From Saccharomycopsis fibuligera x Saccharomycopsis cf. fibuligera (taxonomy: Eukaryota > Ascomycota > Saccharomycetes > Ascoideales > Saccharomycopsidaceae), in contig CP012813.1 of assembly GCA_001936135.1 (NCBI GenBank), forward strand, positions 992,001 through 1,056,000: a stretch of DNA of 64,000 nt. The letters are read 5' to 3'. Positions 10,479-22,619 of this stretch are shown here, piece after piece. Every line of letters starts with the position of its first letter. Positions within the stretch are counted from its first letter, which is position 1. The notes beneath the pieces are model-generated. The model did not search any database and was not told the origin of the DNA. It saw nothing but the letters and a program-made list of their open reading frames with translations. Both the position numbers and the translations under genes were made by a program.

Positions 10479-11806
10479 TGTGTTTTTTTTTACCTGGATA
10501 ATATGCTCCATTTTTTGTATTGTATCACAAGAGAAAGAAAGAACAATTATTAATTACTTTGATCTGAAATCAAACGATCAATGCCGTCTAGTCTGCCTTT
10601 ATAACTCAAATTCCTGTTTCCAAATTGCTGATTGTTTCTAATTCCCGTTTTCTCAATTTATACGCCTATTATTGTTTTTCAAGTGCTGGTTTTCGCACAT
10701 GAAGAAAAAAATCAAAAATTATGAAACCAAAAAAAACAAAACATGATAAAGTTTTCTACAAAATTTCTATATTTTTCTGTGCTGTGATGTGGCTTTAATT
10801 TTTATTTATATATCTGCATATAAATATCATCACTTTTTATCTTGGCCTATTTGTTTCCTTTATCATAAAGAAGAAATTTTTCCAATTGTTTTGCTTATTT
10901 TTCTATTTTTATCTTTTCAAAGTTAACTTTTTACGTTTCACATTTTACCTTTTAACTGGTTGAGTTTTTCAACATTAATTATATTTTTTTCCTTTACAAT
11001 TTTTGTTACTTTTCTGTTTTTTTTTTATTTTTTTTTTTTTTTTTTTTTTGCCTGCTTTATTTTCCTATCCATTCTTTTGTTTTTCCGTTTTGTATCTAAA
11101 TTTGTAAAAGTGTGCTTGGTTGGTACTTTTGACTTTTGTTTGATTTTTGCCGGCCTCTTTTTCTCTTTTTAATGGTTGTCTTCTCTCATATTTATTCAAT
11201 GTTTGAAAAATTATGTTACTGTTCTTAATGTTGTCATATTCTTGAATCTGGGTTTTGTAGTATAGTCTTTGAATCATTTTCGAATTGAACAAGTATAAAT
11301 TTGACACTTCAGGCCCTAAGCATGAACCTAAGGAATTAATCAATCGATGACATAGTAACTGGAAGAACCAGCTTTCTAGCTAACTGGATAATTAATAAAA
11401 GACTTGACCACTTACCTTTATCGCTGCGAATATAAATATTGGTGGAGTTGACAGCCAACGCCAAGCATCCACATATGCAAATATGCGTGCATGTATGCAT
11501 ACCTGTAAGCATACCTGTAACATAAATCTGAGTTAACCTTAAAATCAAGATCAATATTGAAAACCCTTTTGGTAGGTTGCGTTCTCATTAAAAAGGAAAA
11601 AAAAAAAAAAAAAAAATATAAAAAAAATTGGGGTTTCTGGGTGGCAAGGGCCAGCATAAGCTTTTTCTAAGCTCTATACAATTTTTTTCCTTCCTCAAAC
11701 TTTTTATACGCAAGATTGGAATTGAGGTTGAGATTGAGGTTAGCACCAAGATCGAACTGTTTTATGGTCAAAGACTCGTTCTACTGTAGACTATCATACA
11801 ATAATA

Positions 11807-11860
<54 letters not shown>

Positions 11861-12503
11861 TAAGCAGTATTATGGCAGATGCGCAGTGGGCTTGTACAAT
11901 CTATATAAGTTATCGATAGATATTGGTACAAAGCGATTAAAAGCCAATATCCAACACAAATAAATAGTATAAGATTCTAAATAAAATAAAATATTTGTGT
12001 GAGTATACAACAAGTGCTATAAGATATTAAATAGAATTAAAAATTGAGGTAATAATAAAAATGAAAAATATAGGAAAACATAAAAACTAAGCTTTTTAAC
12101 AGAAACAAAGGTTATTAAAAGAAAGAAAAAGAGAATTCCGCAAAAAGAAGACTTCATTATATAACTATAGTTGTAACAATAAACTGTAAAAAACCACCAG
12201 AAAAAAAAATAGAAGCGAAAATGGAAATAAAAGTCAAAGAATTATATATATATATGTACTAAGTAAATAAGGAGGAAACCAAAAAAAAAACAAGCTATGT
12301 AAATCAGGAATAAAACATATGGTAATATGGTATCGTTAATAGAAGGAAAAGCAAACGAGAGCAAAAAAGGAAATTGCTAAAGCAAAAAAAAAAAAAAAAA
12401 AAAAAATATCGTAGCAGAAGAGAAAAAAAAATCATTCACTCGTCAAGAATCTGTCTCAAGAGTCTGTCTAAACTATTGAAAACAATTTTGTGGCAGTTGT
12501 TAA
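10479..12503. other. Convergent spacer RSP5/UPC2-like
   Basis: Two kilobases between 3' ends. It contains T-rich runs (11020-11049), an AAT microsatellite (about 11800-11861), A runs near 12386-12406 and a short repeat of GCATACCTGTAA around 11500-11520. No conserved frame or full exon set was found. Confidence 0.5.
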
Positions 12504-14293
12504 TCAATTACTAATAAAACCTGTATCCAAATTAGAGCTGAAATCATCGGACAAGTTAATGGTTGTCAAACTAGGCAATCCGCCACCCAAAAAATCCAAC
12601 ATCATATGCATTCCACCGCCACCAGAATAATTGTCAACATCTGCAGGTAAAACTTTGCAAACCCCTTCCAAAAACCATACTTTGTCTCTCATTTCATTAG
12701 TAAACTCTCTAAGCATTGAGTAATATACTCTCATAATTCTCATGGCGGCAATATCACCAGTCATTAATAATGCCAAGAAAGTTTTGTCTAAAAGAGCAGG
12801 GAATGCAAAGATACGTAAAATAAAATCAGACTTATATCTTTCGTTATGCAACTTATCTAAATATGCCAAAGTTATCAAGTAAGGTGAAGAATACTCCACT
12901 GGATATAAATCAGCAATGGATTCGTCAAAGCATTGTAAATCAGAAAAAGTCTTATCAGACAATGCTAATTTTTCTGGATTGTTTATTATGTCGCCAAGAT
13001 CACTAAGGTCCACTGATATAAATTTGTGAAATTTTGAAGCTTTGTTTAAGGGCCAAACAGCTGTCAAAATGGTGGCAGCCCCTTTCACATGGTAAATCCA
13101 TGCAGATGCTGGCAAAGATTTTGGAGAAGGAGAAGATGGCAAAGAAGCATTAGCCAAAGCATCCATAATCAAAATAATAGCACTAGCGACTAACGCATCT
13201 GTATTTTCTAATGAAATTTCCAATACTGCATCTCTTAATAATCTTAGAGCTTCGCCTCTATGGGTAGTGACACACTCATCTAAACCATTTTCAGTTCTTG
13301 ATAGATGAGTTGCACTAAATGCCAAAACTGAGTGCATCAAGAATGGATAATTGAAAGAAAGTTTTGGAATATAATCACTCCATAATTTTTCTTCTGAGAT
13401 ACCAGCAGCAGTTATCGTTGGCCATACTTGAGTTGTGTAGTGATACATCAATCTGAGATCCAACGTATTTAGGCCGTTGCTTAGAAGAGATGATTTTGGA
13501 GACGATGGTATACTAGTGCCAATGGTATCATTGTCAGAAGTACCGTTAACAGATGATGTAGATGATGGGGTGGATAGAATATTTTTGGATTCCATTGGCA
13601 CGCTAAAACTATCATTTCGACTAGTACCGCTCAAGATGCTATTATTCCTGCTAGTACGATGAGACGTGGTTGGCGATGGGGGAGCAAGATGTTGAACTGG
13701 TAAATTCTCATTGCTGGGACTGTTAGAACTAATGCGATTATTATTACTGACATGTTGATCATTTATGTTGTTATTGTGGTGTGACGCAAGTGCTGAATTG
13801 TTTTTTCTTTGTAGCTCAGCTTGGGAGGCTAAAGTGTTAAGTCCCGGATATAGTTCATTTGAGTTTGCCAAATTCAATAATGAGGCAGCAGAAGAGGCGG
13901 TTGCAGCTGCAGCGGCAGCCGCACCAGGAGAAGAAGATGCACCAGCCGATGAACTACCACTACCGGTTAGCGAGCTCAACAAGCCTAGTAATGGATTGGC
14001 GCTATTAGTGGTACCAGCATTGCCCAGGCTGTTATTAATATTACCATTAGCTAAAGCACCATTATTATTGCCGTTGTTATTACTTGTAATCAAGTTCAAT
14101 AGTAAAGCATGTTGCATCTGTTGTTGTTGCTGCTGTTGTAGTAACAATAGTTCTGTAGCCGAAAGACCGTTGCCTGATGGTGCGTTTTCATTTCCAAGTA
14201 TGCTGCTCAAATTGGCCATAAGATCCGTATTTGGAGTTGTGCTTTGGTTATTACTGTGATTATTATTAATACTATTGTTGATATTATTATTGA

Positions 14294-14372
<79 letters not shown>

Positions 14373-15041
14373 GTTGTTGTTGTTGTTGTTGTGGTGGTGG
14401 TTGTGGTTGTTATTGTTATTGTTATTTCCCAATAACGAAGCAATATCAACAAAGTTCTTGCCAGAAGATAACAATGTTGCTAAAGGATTATTGGAAGGAG
14501 CAGACGTTATTGAGTTTGTGGCATTGGCAATAAGGAGTTGCAATGCAGCGTTTGTTATTGAAGAATTCAAATTTTGACCAAGAATGCTGCCATTATTATT
14601 GTCGCTATTATTAGGATTACTATTGATAAGGCCATTAAGTTTTGAAATTTTAAACTCATTGGACGAATTTGTAGCGCTTGGAGGTGATGGCACTGAAACT
14701 TCACCGTCATTTATATTATTATCAGTTGATTTTCCTAAAGCGACGGTTGAGTAAGTGCATTCAATGCCCATATGTTCACATTTTTTACAAATTGGCTTCC
14801 CTTCATCACACTTGACTCTTCTTCTTTTACAAGTGTTGCACCCCTTTCTCGATTTGGTATGATATTTTCTCTTGCCAGTGGAGGCCTTTGTCTTGCTGCT
14901 AATGCTGTCGTCTCCAGATTTCGATATCTTCCCATCGTTTTTCTTTGTCGATAGCGGCTGTAGTTTCGGGGTTTCTGGCAGGGAAGAGGACGCAGCGCTT
15001 GGAGTGGCTGTTGAAGCTGAGTCTGCTAGAGATGAAGACAT
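12504..15041 (-). CDS. UPC2: Zn(II)2Cys6 sterol-responsive transcription factor (Upc2/Ecm22-like)
   Basis: 845 residues, ATG at 15041. The binuclear zinc cluster sits in [20 protein letters not shown] with Cys 68, 71, 78, 85, 88 and 95, in the Upc2/Ecm22 arrangement. A long low-complexity middle follows, with an Asn/His run (about residues 205-265), Gln and Ala runs. From about residue 525 to the end lies the fungal ligand-binding domain ([15 protein letters not shown] ... ) ending in a glycine loop, [11 protein letters not shown]. In characterised Upc2 proteins this C-terminal domain binds ergosterol and the glycine loop is where activating substitutions cluster. The factor switches on ergosterol synthesis and sterol uptake genes when sterol falls. 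It could also be called ECM22; I see only one member here. Confidence 0.88.
14230..14430 (-). repeat. AAT/AAC trinucleotide run within the UPC2-like gene
   Basis: On the minus strand, uninterrupted AAT codons dominate, flanked by AAC and CAC codons. They encode a poly-Asn/His tract between the zinc cluster and the ligand-binding domain. Confidence 0.9.
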
Positions 15042-15498
15042 AAGGGTTTACTAAAATGTTGAAATAATAGTAACGCAAAAGAGCGTCGATATAAGCAAAC
15101 GAATGGAACGGAATTGAATGGGTATAATTCTGGATTAACCGCCAACACGGATGAATGAATCCAAAGTGACAAAGAAGAGAAGATAAACGACGACCACAAG
15201 AAAAATTTAATTGCTGAGTATACTGCCGTCTCGCTTGTCGTTTAGGGCACGTGATAGGGTGCGAGGGGCCTTTCTTGTGGTTGTGTGTTGTGTGCAAATA
15301 TAAAAAACAGAAAACGGCGACGGCAGGGTACCCATATGTGCATGTCAATACGTCCAGTCACGTCGACATACATGTCGAGACGCATATAAGCAGAAACAGG
15401 CACTATATAGTGTTATCAACTAAACTCAGATCATGTATTAAATTTAAAGAATAAGAATAAGAATAAGAATAAGAATAAGAATTAGGAACAAAGCATGC
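15042..15498. promoter_or_regulatory. UPC2-like promoter and CCT1 3' flank
   Basis: Both flanking genes are on the minus strand. A CACGTGA E-box lies at 15248-15254, about 210 bases upstream of the UPC2-like ATG. An AATAAG hexanucleotide repeat (about 15448-15481) lies immediately beyond the CCT1 stop. Confidence 0.45.
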
Positions 15499-17312
15499 TT
15501 AATGGCCATGAGGGTCTTCCTTAGGTGGTTCCGGGTCAATCGTAATCATGGTATCAATTCTCAAAATGGCAATACAAGCTTCCAATGCAGACTTCAATGA
15601 CTTGATTTTGCTCATGGTTGGTTCAATAACGCCATTTAACGTTTCATCTACAATCTTACCATTTATCAAATCCAAACCGTAGTTTTTGTAATTCTTTCTC
15701 TTCAAATCATCTGGTGGTGACGACTGAGATTTGGCGTGATATGATCTTAATCTGGCAATCAACTCACTGGAGTCTTTAGCAGCGTTCACGGCCAAGGTTT
15801 TTGGGATGACGAGCAAAGCGGATGCAAATTCCGCAATTGCTAATTGTTCTCTCGAACCAACAGTAGTAGCAAAGTTCTCTAAGTAAATGTTCAATGCAGC
15901 TTCAACTGCACCACCGCCAGGAACAACATTACCGCTTTCCAAAGTTCTCTTGACAACAGATAAAGAATCATGAACTGATCTTTCCATTTCATCCAAAGAG
16001 TATTCGTTAGCACCTCTCAAGATTATTGAAGAAGAAGAATGTTTGGAGGTGCCTCTCACCAAGATACATTCATCGTCGCTGATTCTCACTTGCTCAACTT
16101 CAGCGGCATGACCCAAGTATGAAGATTCAAATGTTTCATCACCTTCCAAGTTGGACATACTGGTAACAAGGGTAGCACCAGTGGCTCTTGCAATTCTCTT
16201 CAAATCTTCCTTTTTACATCTTCTGACCGCAATAGCTTTGGATTCAACAAATTCTTTTAAACACAAATCATCAATACCCTTTGTCGTTAATATAACGTTA
16301 GCACCAGCGGCCAATATTTTACGGATTCTTTCAATAATAATACCGTATTCTCTTTTTCTAACTTCCTCTAATTGGTTAGGATCTTCAATGTTGATTTGTA
16401 CGCCCATGGCCATCTTGGCCTTTTGCAAGTTTAGATCTAACACTGCAATCTTGGCATTGGTTATTTTCTTTGGCATAGCTTGAGATGCAATAGTACAGTT
16501 CAATGCGTAACCGTTGACTAGCACAGATTCAGTGGATGATTTACCGTGAGCTTTCAAGATATTTACTGCCTTAATTGGATATTTCACATCCCCTTGGTTG
16601 TTTGTAGTTTTAACAGACAAAATAGCGTCAACAACGAGTTTACTGAAAAATTCAGAGTCACTACCAATGATCTTAGACGACATGGACGTCTTGGCTATAT
16701 TGATCAAAGATTCAGTTCCAAGTTTTTCAACGGATTGACTCAACACTTCGTTAATGTATTTTATCGCTTCTCTCAAAGCCAATCTGTAACCTGTGATAAT
16801 AGTAGTTGGATGAATCTTATTTTTCACGAGTTCGTTAGCTCTTTTCAACAATTCAGAAGCAATAATGACAACAGAGGTGGTACCGTCACCAACTTCTTTG
16901 TCTTGTTGCTGAGCCAAGTCAACTAAAATCTTACCAGCTGGATGCTGCACGTCCAACAAGGACAAAATTGTAGCGCCATCGTTGGTGACCGTCACATCAC
17001 CAATATCGTCAACAAGCATCTTATCGAGACCAACAGGACCCAATGAGGATTTGACAACATTGGCAACAGAAGAAGCGGCCAAGACGTTTTGGTTTCTAAT
17101 ATCAGCACCGCTGACCTTTTGGCCGCCAAGGACTAGAAAAACATAACTGTTAGTAAATAATAATTGCTAATAACAATTAGCATGGCATGGTGAGATGAGA
17201 TGGATGCAACACATCATATCGGGAAGTGGCGCCAACGGACAAATTTTCAAGTGAAAGAAAGTGAAGACATACAAAGTGTATCAGAACGAGTAGCTTGATA
17301 AACTTGAGACAT
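15499..17312 (-). CDS. CCT1: TCP-1 alpha, chaperonin CCT subunit 1 (two exons)
   Basis: Exon 1 is 17273-17312 ([13 protein letters not shown] plus one base), followed by GTATGT. The 140-nt intron (17133-17272) has TACTAAC at 17149-17155 and ends TCTAG. Exon 2 is 15499-17132. The joined protein is 557 residues and reads ...[20 protein letters not shown], as in Saccharomyces Tcp1. Exon 2 alone has no proper start; its first Leu codon near 17082 is internal. ATPase motifs are visible: [21 protein letters not shown] and [14 protein letters not shown]. Cct1 is one of eight subunits of the cytosolic TRiC/CCT ring that folds actin, tubulin and WD40 proteins. It is divergent from CDC42, with GTCATGTGAC at 17595-17604 between them. 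Confidence 0.97.
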
Positions 17313-18096
17313 TGTGGACTGAGATCAATTGTGTTATTCAGTTGCAAAAGAACCAAAATCACCAACACTGGTCTATTTACCACTTGATCTTTGCAGTGAT
17401 TTTTTTTCGCTTTTCTTTCTTCCAGCTTTTGCCCTGGAGAGCCACGAAAAAAAAAAACAGACACTGTCAACACGTAAGGGTAATATAGAGGGCGATAATA
17501 TGAATTACCCTGCTCCTTAGTGTAACATACTATCTAATGTGGCTAATGTACGGTTCCCACCAGCCACATATAAATGACTTATTTTCACATGCGAGTCATG
17601 TGACACATATCAGCTAATCTGTATCACATAGTCTGGTCAACTCGAGTTCCAGCCAGACGAATCGCAGTGCTACAGTGCGAATAATGCTCTAGTTACAGAG
17701 AGCAACTTGTTTCCTCTAAAGCCTTTCACAGAACCCTGTAATTAATTTTGTTAGCTGTATGATTTCCTGGAAGCGATTCAGTAATTACTGTAAAGCAAGC
17801 CATTTCCTTATTAATTAGACTCGCAGTCTGTGCTGACAGTCTTGCTGGGCCCACCGCTCCTTTCCTTTCGTAACTGTTGCGCTGCTATCTTCTTGGAAGC
17901 CGGACTAGGAAAAACCCCTTTTTTTGCTTCCCGCACTGCGCGCCTTCATCTTTTCAAGTGCTGTTCACTTCATTTTTTTTTTTCTTCTCTGCGGCGAATA
18001 CATTTTTGTTCGCAACTTGTACTCTGTTAGCTCGTCTATTCTGTATTATATACCCATTATCTTCAACCTATCATCTTTAACTCTACTTTGGCAAAA
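17313..18096. promoter_or_regulatory. Divergent promoter CCT1/CDC42
   Basis: 784 bases between start codons. A palindromic Cbf1-like site GTCATGTGAC lies at 17595-17604, with a second partial TCACATG at 17585. A T-rich tract lies at 17967-17980, about 120 bases upstream of CDC42. No coding frame is supported. Confidence 0.45.
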
Positions 18097-19127
18097 ATGC
18101 AAACCATCAAGTGTGTTGTCGTTGGCGATGGTGCTGTCGGTAAAGTATGTTTATTTTTGTGTTCTTTTTCTTACTTACTGTGTCAATTTGTGTGTTAGTT
18201 TTAGGTTATCAACAAGTCTGATAATCCAGGTACCAGCAATCTGTTTAGTAATATGTTATTTTGATTAGTGCTTCATCATATCTCAATTATTGTTGGTTTT
18301 GTTTTTTGGGCCTTGATCTTGTGTAATATGAATATATTAGATATACAGCGATTAAATATTCTATTACTTTGTTTGTGACAATACAATGGCGGCGGCTTTT
18401 ATTAGTTGGTGACACTTAATCTTTTTAATATGTTTCAGAATATCAACACTGCACAATTTGGCTACTATGCAACAACACCAGTACGCTGTGCCTACAACAT
18501 ACAAACTTGCTCTTTCTAAGAAGATAACATCGTTCTAATTTTTTAATGCTCCCGGATTTCATAACTATTGATAAGATGTACTAACTTTGATATTTTTAGA
18601 CCTGTTTATTAATTTCATATACAACAAATAAATTTCCAGCAGATTATGTTCCTACTGTGTTCGATAACTATGCAGTCACAGTGATGATTGGCGATGAACC
18701 ATATACATTAGGTCTTTTTGATACTGCTGGTCAAGAAGATTACGATAGATTAAGACCTTTATCTTATCCATCTACTGATGTGTTCTTGGTGTGTTTCTCC
18801 GTTATATCACCTCCATCATTTGAGAATGTTAAGGAAAAATGGTTCCCTGAAGTTCATCACCATTGTCCAGGTGTTCCTTGCCTTATTGTTGGTACTCAAA
18901 TCGATTTGAGACAGGATCCTTTGATTATAGAAAGATTGCAAAGACAAAGATTGAATGTGATCAGTTTTGAAAGTGGTGTCAGGTTAGCTAAAGAATTAAA
19001 AGCCGTCAGATATGTTGAATGTTCTGCATTGACTCAAAAAGGTTTAAAGAATGTTTTTGATGAAGCTATTGTTGCAGCAATAGAACCGCCGGTCATAAAA
19101 AAAGGTAAAAAATGTACAATCTTATAG
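18097..19127 (+). CDS. CDC42: Rho-family GTPase Cdc42 (two exons)
   Basis: Exon 1 (18097-18144) encodes [16 protein letters not shown], containing the P-loop, and ends at GTATGT. The 455-nt intron (18145-18599) ends with TACTAAC and TTTTTAG. Exon 2 (18600-19127) starts [17 protein letters not shown]. The protein is 191 residues, the family's exact length. Visible are switch I (PTVFDNY), switch II ([18 protein letters not shown]), the Rho insert region and the C-terminal KKGKKCTIL, a polybasic region plus a CAAL-type geranylgeranylation signal. Cdc42 sets polarity and drives actin and septin assembly at the plasma membrane. The prenylating enzyme subunit Cdc43 is encoded about 20 kb away. The central part ([23 protein letters not shown]) differs from other yeasts, as is usual for this region. 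Confidence 0.98.
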
Positions 19128-20746
19128 AGTCCTCCTACTTTTTTTTATTATCTTTGACTTTTTTGTATTCTCATCTTCTTTTTTATCATCATCACTTACT
19201 TTTTTTTCAGTCCTTTGTTTTCTTATGCCTTGTTTTATTTTCCTTAATCGGTGCCTATCGTTTCACTCATGCCATATCTTATTGTCATTGATCCCATCAA
19301 CTTAATGCTATTGTTCTCTTTTTTTTTTTTTTTTTTTATATCATTTATTATTATTATTATTATTACTATTATTACTATTATTACTATTATTATTATTATT
19401 ATCTATTACTATTATCTATTTACTTTTATATTTGTATCTATCTTTTTCTGTCTAGTTTGCCTGTTGTTTGTGAATGCTATTTTGCTTTTTTTTTTATTGC
19501 TGATTAATGTGTGCGTCCAAGATCTTTTTTTATCTGTTTCCTTTTTTTTTCATCTTTTTCTTTTTTTTTTCACATCTCTATATTTACCATCTATTATAAT
19601 ATCCCAATCAATAGTAAACACGAAGCAAAATTCCTGAAACAAATATATCAAAGCGCCATCACAAAGCTTTAAAGTTCATCGATGGTGGTGCACATGCAGC
19701 CTACAAGATGCAGTCAGTGTACTTTTTGAAAGATTAAGGCAAATGTATCCTGTATATGTACGACAAGCTACTGTTACACTACAAGCTGTTAATCCAGATG
19801 CATGATTTTGGTCATGATGTTTAAGTTCAACAAACATATCACTAACCACATCATTTTTATCAGCAAAGTTAAACAATTGTGATGATCCATGCCATATATA
19901 GTATAGTATACTATATAATATTGATTGTTTAACTTTACCATTCTTTTTTTTTCTTTTCACCAAAACTATTAAAAAAGCAGTTATCAAAAATTTTTGTTTT
20001 CTGTCTCTAAATTGTATCATCATTAAATCAAATTAGATGAGTATTTTGTAAACAACTGTTGCTCTGCTGCAAAACTATGCCTTTCAGCATAGAAAAGCCG
20101 CCTGTTTATTTTACTTAAAAATTGTTCTGATTTATATAGTATTTAATTCAAAAAGCTCAAAAGCTATTATCTTGAAAAATACTCAAGTTGAGCCAGTTGG
20201 GCTTTTGTTTCGAAACCTGGCCACCAACACCCCCAACATGTTACAGATTATAATTTCTGGTAATACATGATCATTTGAAGTTTCAATTCTTTCAAAATCA
20301 CTTTTGCCTTTCGTTTCTTGAGAAAGGGGAATGAAGAGCCATGCTCTGGGCTGCGTTTAAATGCTATTTTGCTTATATGTGTATTAGTTGCACCATAGGC
20401 TAATTACCTTGCGATGGATGGCTTTAATGTTGTACCCCAACGTATACGTATAGCCATAGTTAAATATAATGTCACATGACCAATATTTTTGTATACAATA
20501 GTTGAAAGCACATTAAAACAAAAAAAAAAAAAAAGTGAACGGCGGTTACGTTTACGCGTCCGCTTGATCTCTGTATTTGCTGTAGGCATCTCTCCGCACG
20601 GATCGTTAATACCATTCTTAACTTTCAGCCTGGCACATCGAGAAAGTCAAGTTCCCAGTATTATTCACAAAAGACAGATTAATCAAATATTACCGTGTTT
20701 CCAGTTCAAGTTAAAACCAATTGAATAACTCAATCAATAGTCAATC
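19128..20746. other. Spacer CDC42 to UBR-box gene
   Basis: 1.6 kb between tandem plus-strand genes. It starts with a T-rich CDC42 3' flank and an ATT/ACT microsatellite (about 19346-19402). A palindromic AGTATAGTATACTATA lies near 19900. A Cbf1-like GTCACATGAC at 20471-20480 lies 270 bases upstream of the next ATG. No gene is supported. Confidence 0.5.
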
Positions 20747-22408
20747 ATGACTGATCCAAACAATTTAAATTCTGATAGCAAGCTGATAACCGCTCTCGAT
20801 TACTTAAATCAACAATCAAAACTTGAAAAACAAGCTAAAGAATTAATGCCATATGATCCAAACACCTGCACTTATGTATATGGTCCCATTCGTCAAACTT
20901 TGTTTGCTTGTTTGTCATGTTACGACAACACTGAAGAAAATTTGAACGGGATATGTTACAGTTGTAGCATTCAATGCCATTCAGATCATGATTTGGTGGA
21001 ACTTTTCACTAAACGCGACTTCACTTGTGACTGTGGCACTACGAGAATTAGCAAAAATGGATGCTGTAAACTAAGATACGCTCCGTTGAAGAACAAATGC
21101 AGCAGAAGTAATAACAACAATAATAACTCAGTTGACGAATTGGCAATTGCGGGGTCAGATAGTACAAACAGTGTGACTGACTTGCATACCGTCAACTCAT
21201 CAAGAAGAAACTCGCTCAAAGAAGTGTGGCAAAACATACCAGCTGACGACATTCCATCATCATCCAATCAATACAATCAAAATTTCAAGGGTCTTTTCTG
21301 CTCCTGCCATCAACAGTACAATCCTGAACAAGAAACAGGAAACATGATCCAGTGCAATTTTGGCTTAGTTTGTGGGGAAGAATGGTATCATGAGGAGTGT
21401 ATATTGGGTTTAAAGCCAGGATTGGTAGATCGTAAAAAGCAACAAGCGGAAAAAGTGATAGTGAAGCAAAAGTATCCTGATGGGGTGAATATATTAGATA
21501 TTTTACCCGAGGCTGATGACGAGGCTGCTAATACGACAGAAGTGAGCAAGCAAGTAGTAGATCTGTCAACAGAGAAAGAGAAAATAGATGGGAATGCTAA
21601 CAATAATACTAGTGATGATGATAACGATGCCAAGCAGGAAGCTGGAACGGTGGAAGAAGAAGATTTTGATCCATTACCATTAGAAGGATTCCCAGATTTG
21701 GAAACATTTGAAGGTTTTATTTGTTGGAAATGTGTTGAAAAATATCAAAATGTGTTTGATAAGTTGTTGAATTATAAAGAAGTATGTTTGGATCCGGTGT
21801 TCCATGTTTCTGGGTCATTATCTATTGAGGACCGACAAAACAAATTGAACAGCGGGAAGTTTAATGACAATGAAGGAGACGAAGAGCCAGCAAATAAAAG
21901 AATCAAACTTGAAAGTTCAGCTGTTGCTGCTACTTCAACGGGCCAAAATGAAAATGGGGATAACAAAAATACTTACAAGTACTCAATTTTCCTTAAGGAT
22001 GACTATCAGGAAATACTTCGTGATATTTTTATCGATGACAAAAATACAATCAAGGAAGAAGTTGCAACGAAAAATTTAGCGACAAGCAATAATGACGGTG
22101 ATTACAACAAGCAAATTATCAGAAAATTTCTCTTGGATCATGAATGTTTATACAATGATGATCCAGTTTATGAGCCACCGGAAGATGATGATTTGAAATC
22201 TGAATCTGGATCATCAATTTTTGACCTTGGTTCAAGAGTTCTTGATTCGTTGCCTAGAAATCAAGCTGCTGAAGGGGTACAAGCTTACGAGATGATCAGG
22301 AATAGACTTAAGCAATTTTTGAAACCGTTTGCAGAGAATGGTGAGATAGTTACTGAGGACAAAATTAGAAATTTCTTTGATGGGATCAATGATGAGGTTA
22401 AAAAGTAG
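20747..22408 (+). CDS. UBR-box/PHD protein (UBR7/Mlo2-like putative ubiquitin ligase)
   Basis: 553 residues, ATG at 20747. An N-terminal UBR-type zinc finger (about residues 55-120: CLSCYDNTEENLNGICYSCS, then QCHSDHDLVELFTKRDFTCDCG) is followed after an Asn/Ser linker by a PHD-like finger (about 180-230: FCSCHQQYN ... MIQCNFGLVCGEEWYHEECI) with a later FICWKCVEKY. This UBR-then-PHD order is that of UBR7 in animals and Mlo2 in fission yeast. In other species UBR7 is linked to histone H2B ubiquitination. The rest is acidic and charged. I do not know of a well-studied Saccharomyces counterpart. It converges with UGA2 across only 211 bases. Confidence 0.8.
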   Translation: MTDPNNLNSDSKLITALDYLNQQSKLEKQAKELMPYDPNTCTYVYGPIRQTLFACLSCYDNTEENLNGICYSCSIQCHSDHDLVELFTKRDFTCDCGTTRISKNGCCKLRYAPLKNKCSRSNNNNNNSVDELAIAGSDSTNSVTDLHTVNSSRRNSLKEVWQNIPADDIPSSSNQYNQNFKGLFCSCHQQYNPEQETGNMIQCNFGLVCGEEWYHEECILGLKPGLVDRKKQQAEKVIVKQKYPDGVNILDILPEADDEAANTTEVSKQVVDLSTEKEKIDGNANNNTSDDDNDAKQEAGTVEEEDFDPLPLEGFPDLETFEGFICWKCVEKYQNVFDKLLNYKEVCLDPVFHVSGSLSIEDRQNKLNSGKFNDNEGDEEPANKRIKLESSAVAATSTGQNENGDNKNTYKYSIFLKDDYQEILRDIFIDDKNTIKEEVATKNLATSNNDGDYNKQIIRKFLLDHECLYNDDPVYEPPEDDDLKSESGSSIFDLGSRVLDSLPRNQAAEGVQAYEMIRNRLKQFLKPFAENGEIVTEDKIRNFFDGINDEVKK

Positions 22409-22619
22409 CCCAAAAATACGAAACTATATTTCAGCTAATAGCAAGTAATGTCTACAATATATTATGTTTGATGAGCAAACACGACTGTTCAATGAATGAT
22501 AAAAAATGAGACGCACCTTGTAGTGTAAAAATAGCAATAAAAAAAGAACGTGTAAACAAAAATAGAAAACATCCAAACACGAAAATGAACTCAGCGAGTT
22601 TTAATAAATAAATTCACAC

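Noticed and set aside
11407-11420. CACTTACCTTTAT resembling the U1 snRNA 5' end
   Set aside because: No stem-loop I signature (GATCANGAAG) or Sm site follows; a chance match to splice-donor complement.
11336-11657. Minus-strand frames with donor-like CAGGTATGC repeats
   Set aside because: Products are composition-biased, no acceptor/exon set joins them, and the region is a 3' flank.
19676-20023. 115-codon minus-strand frame between CDC42 and the UBR-box gene
   Set aside because: No domain resemblance, unusual composition and no promoter context.
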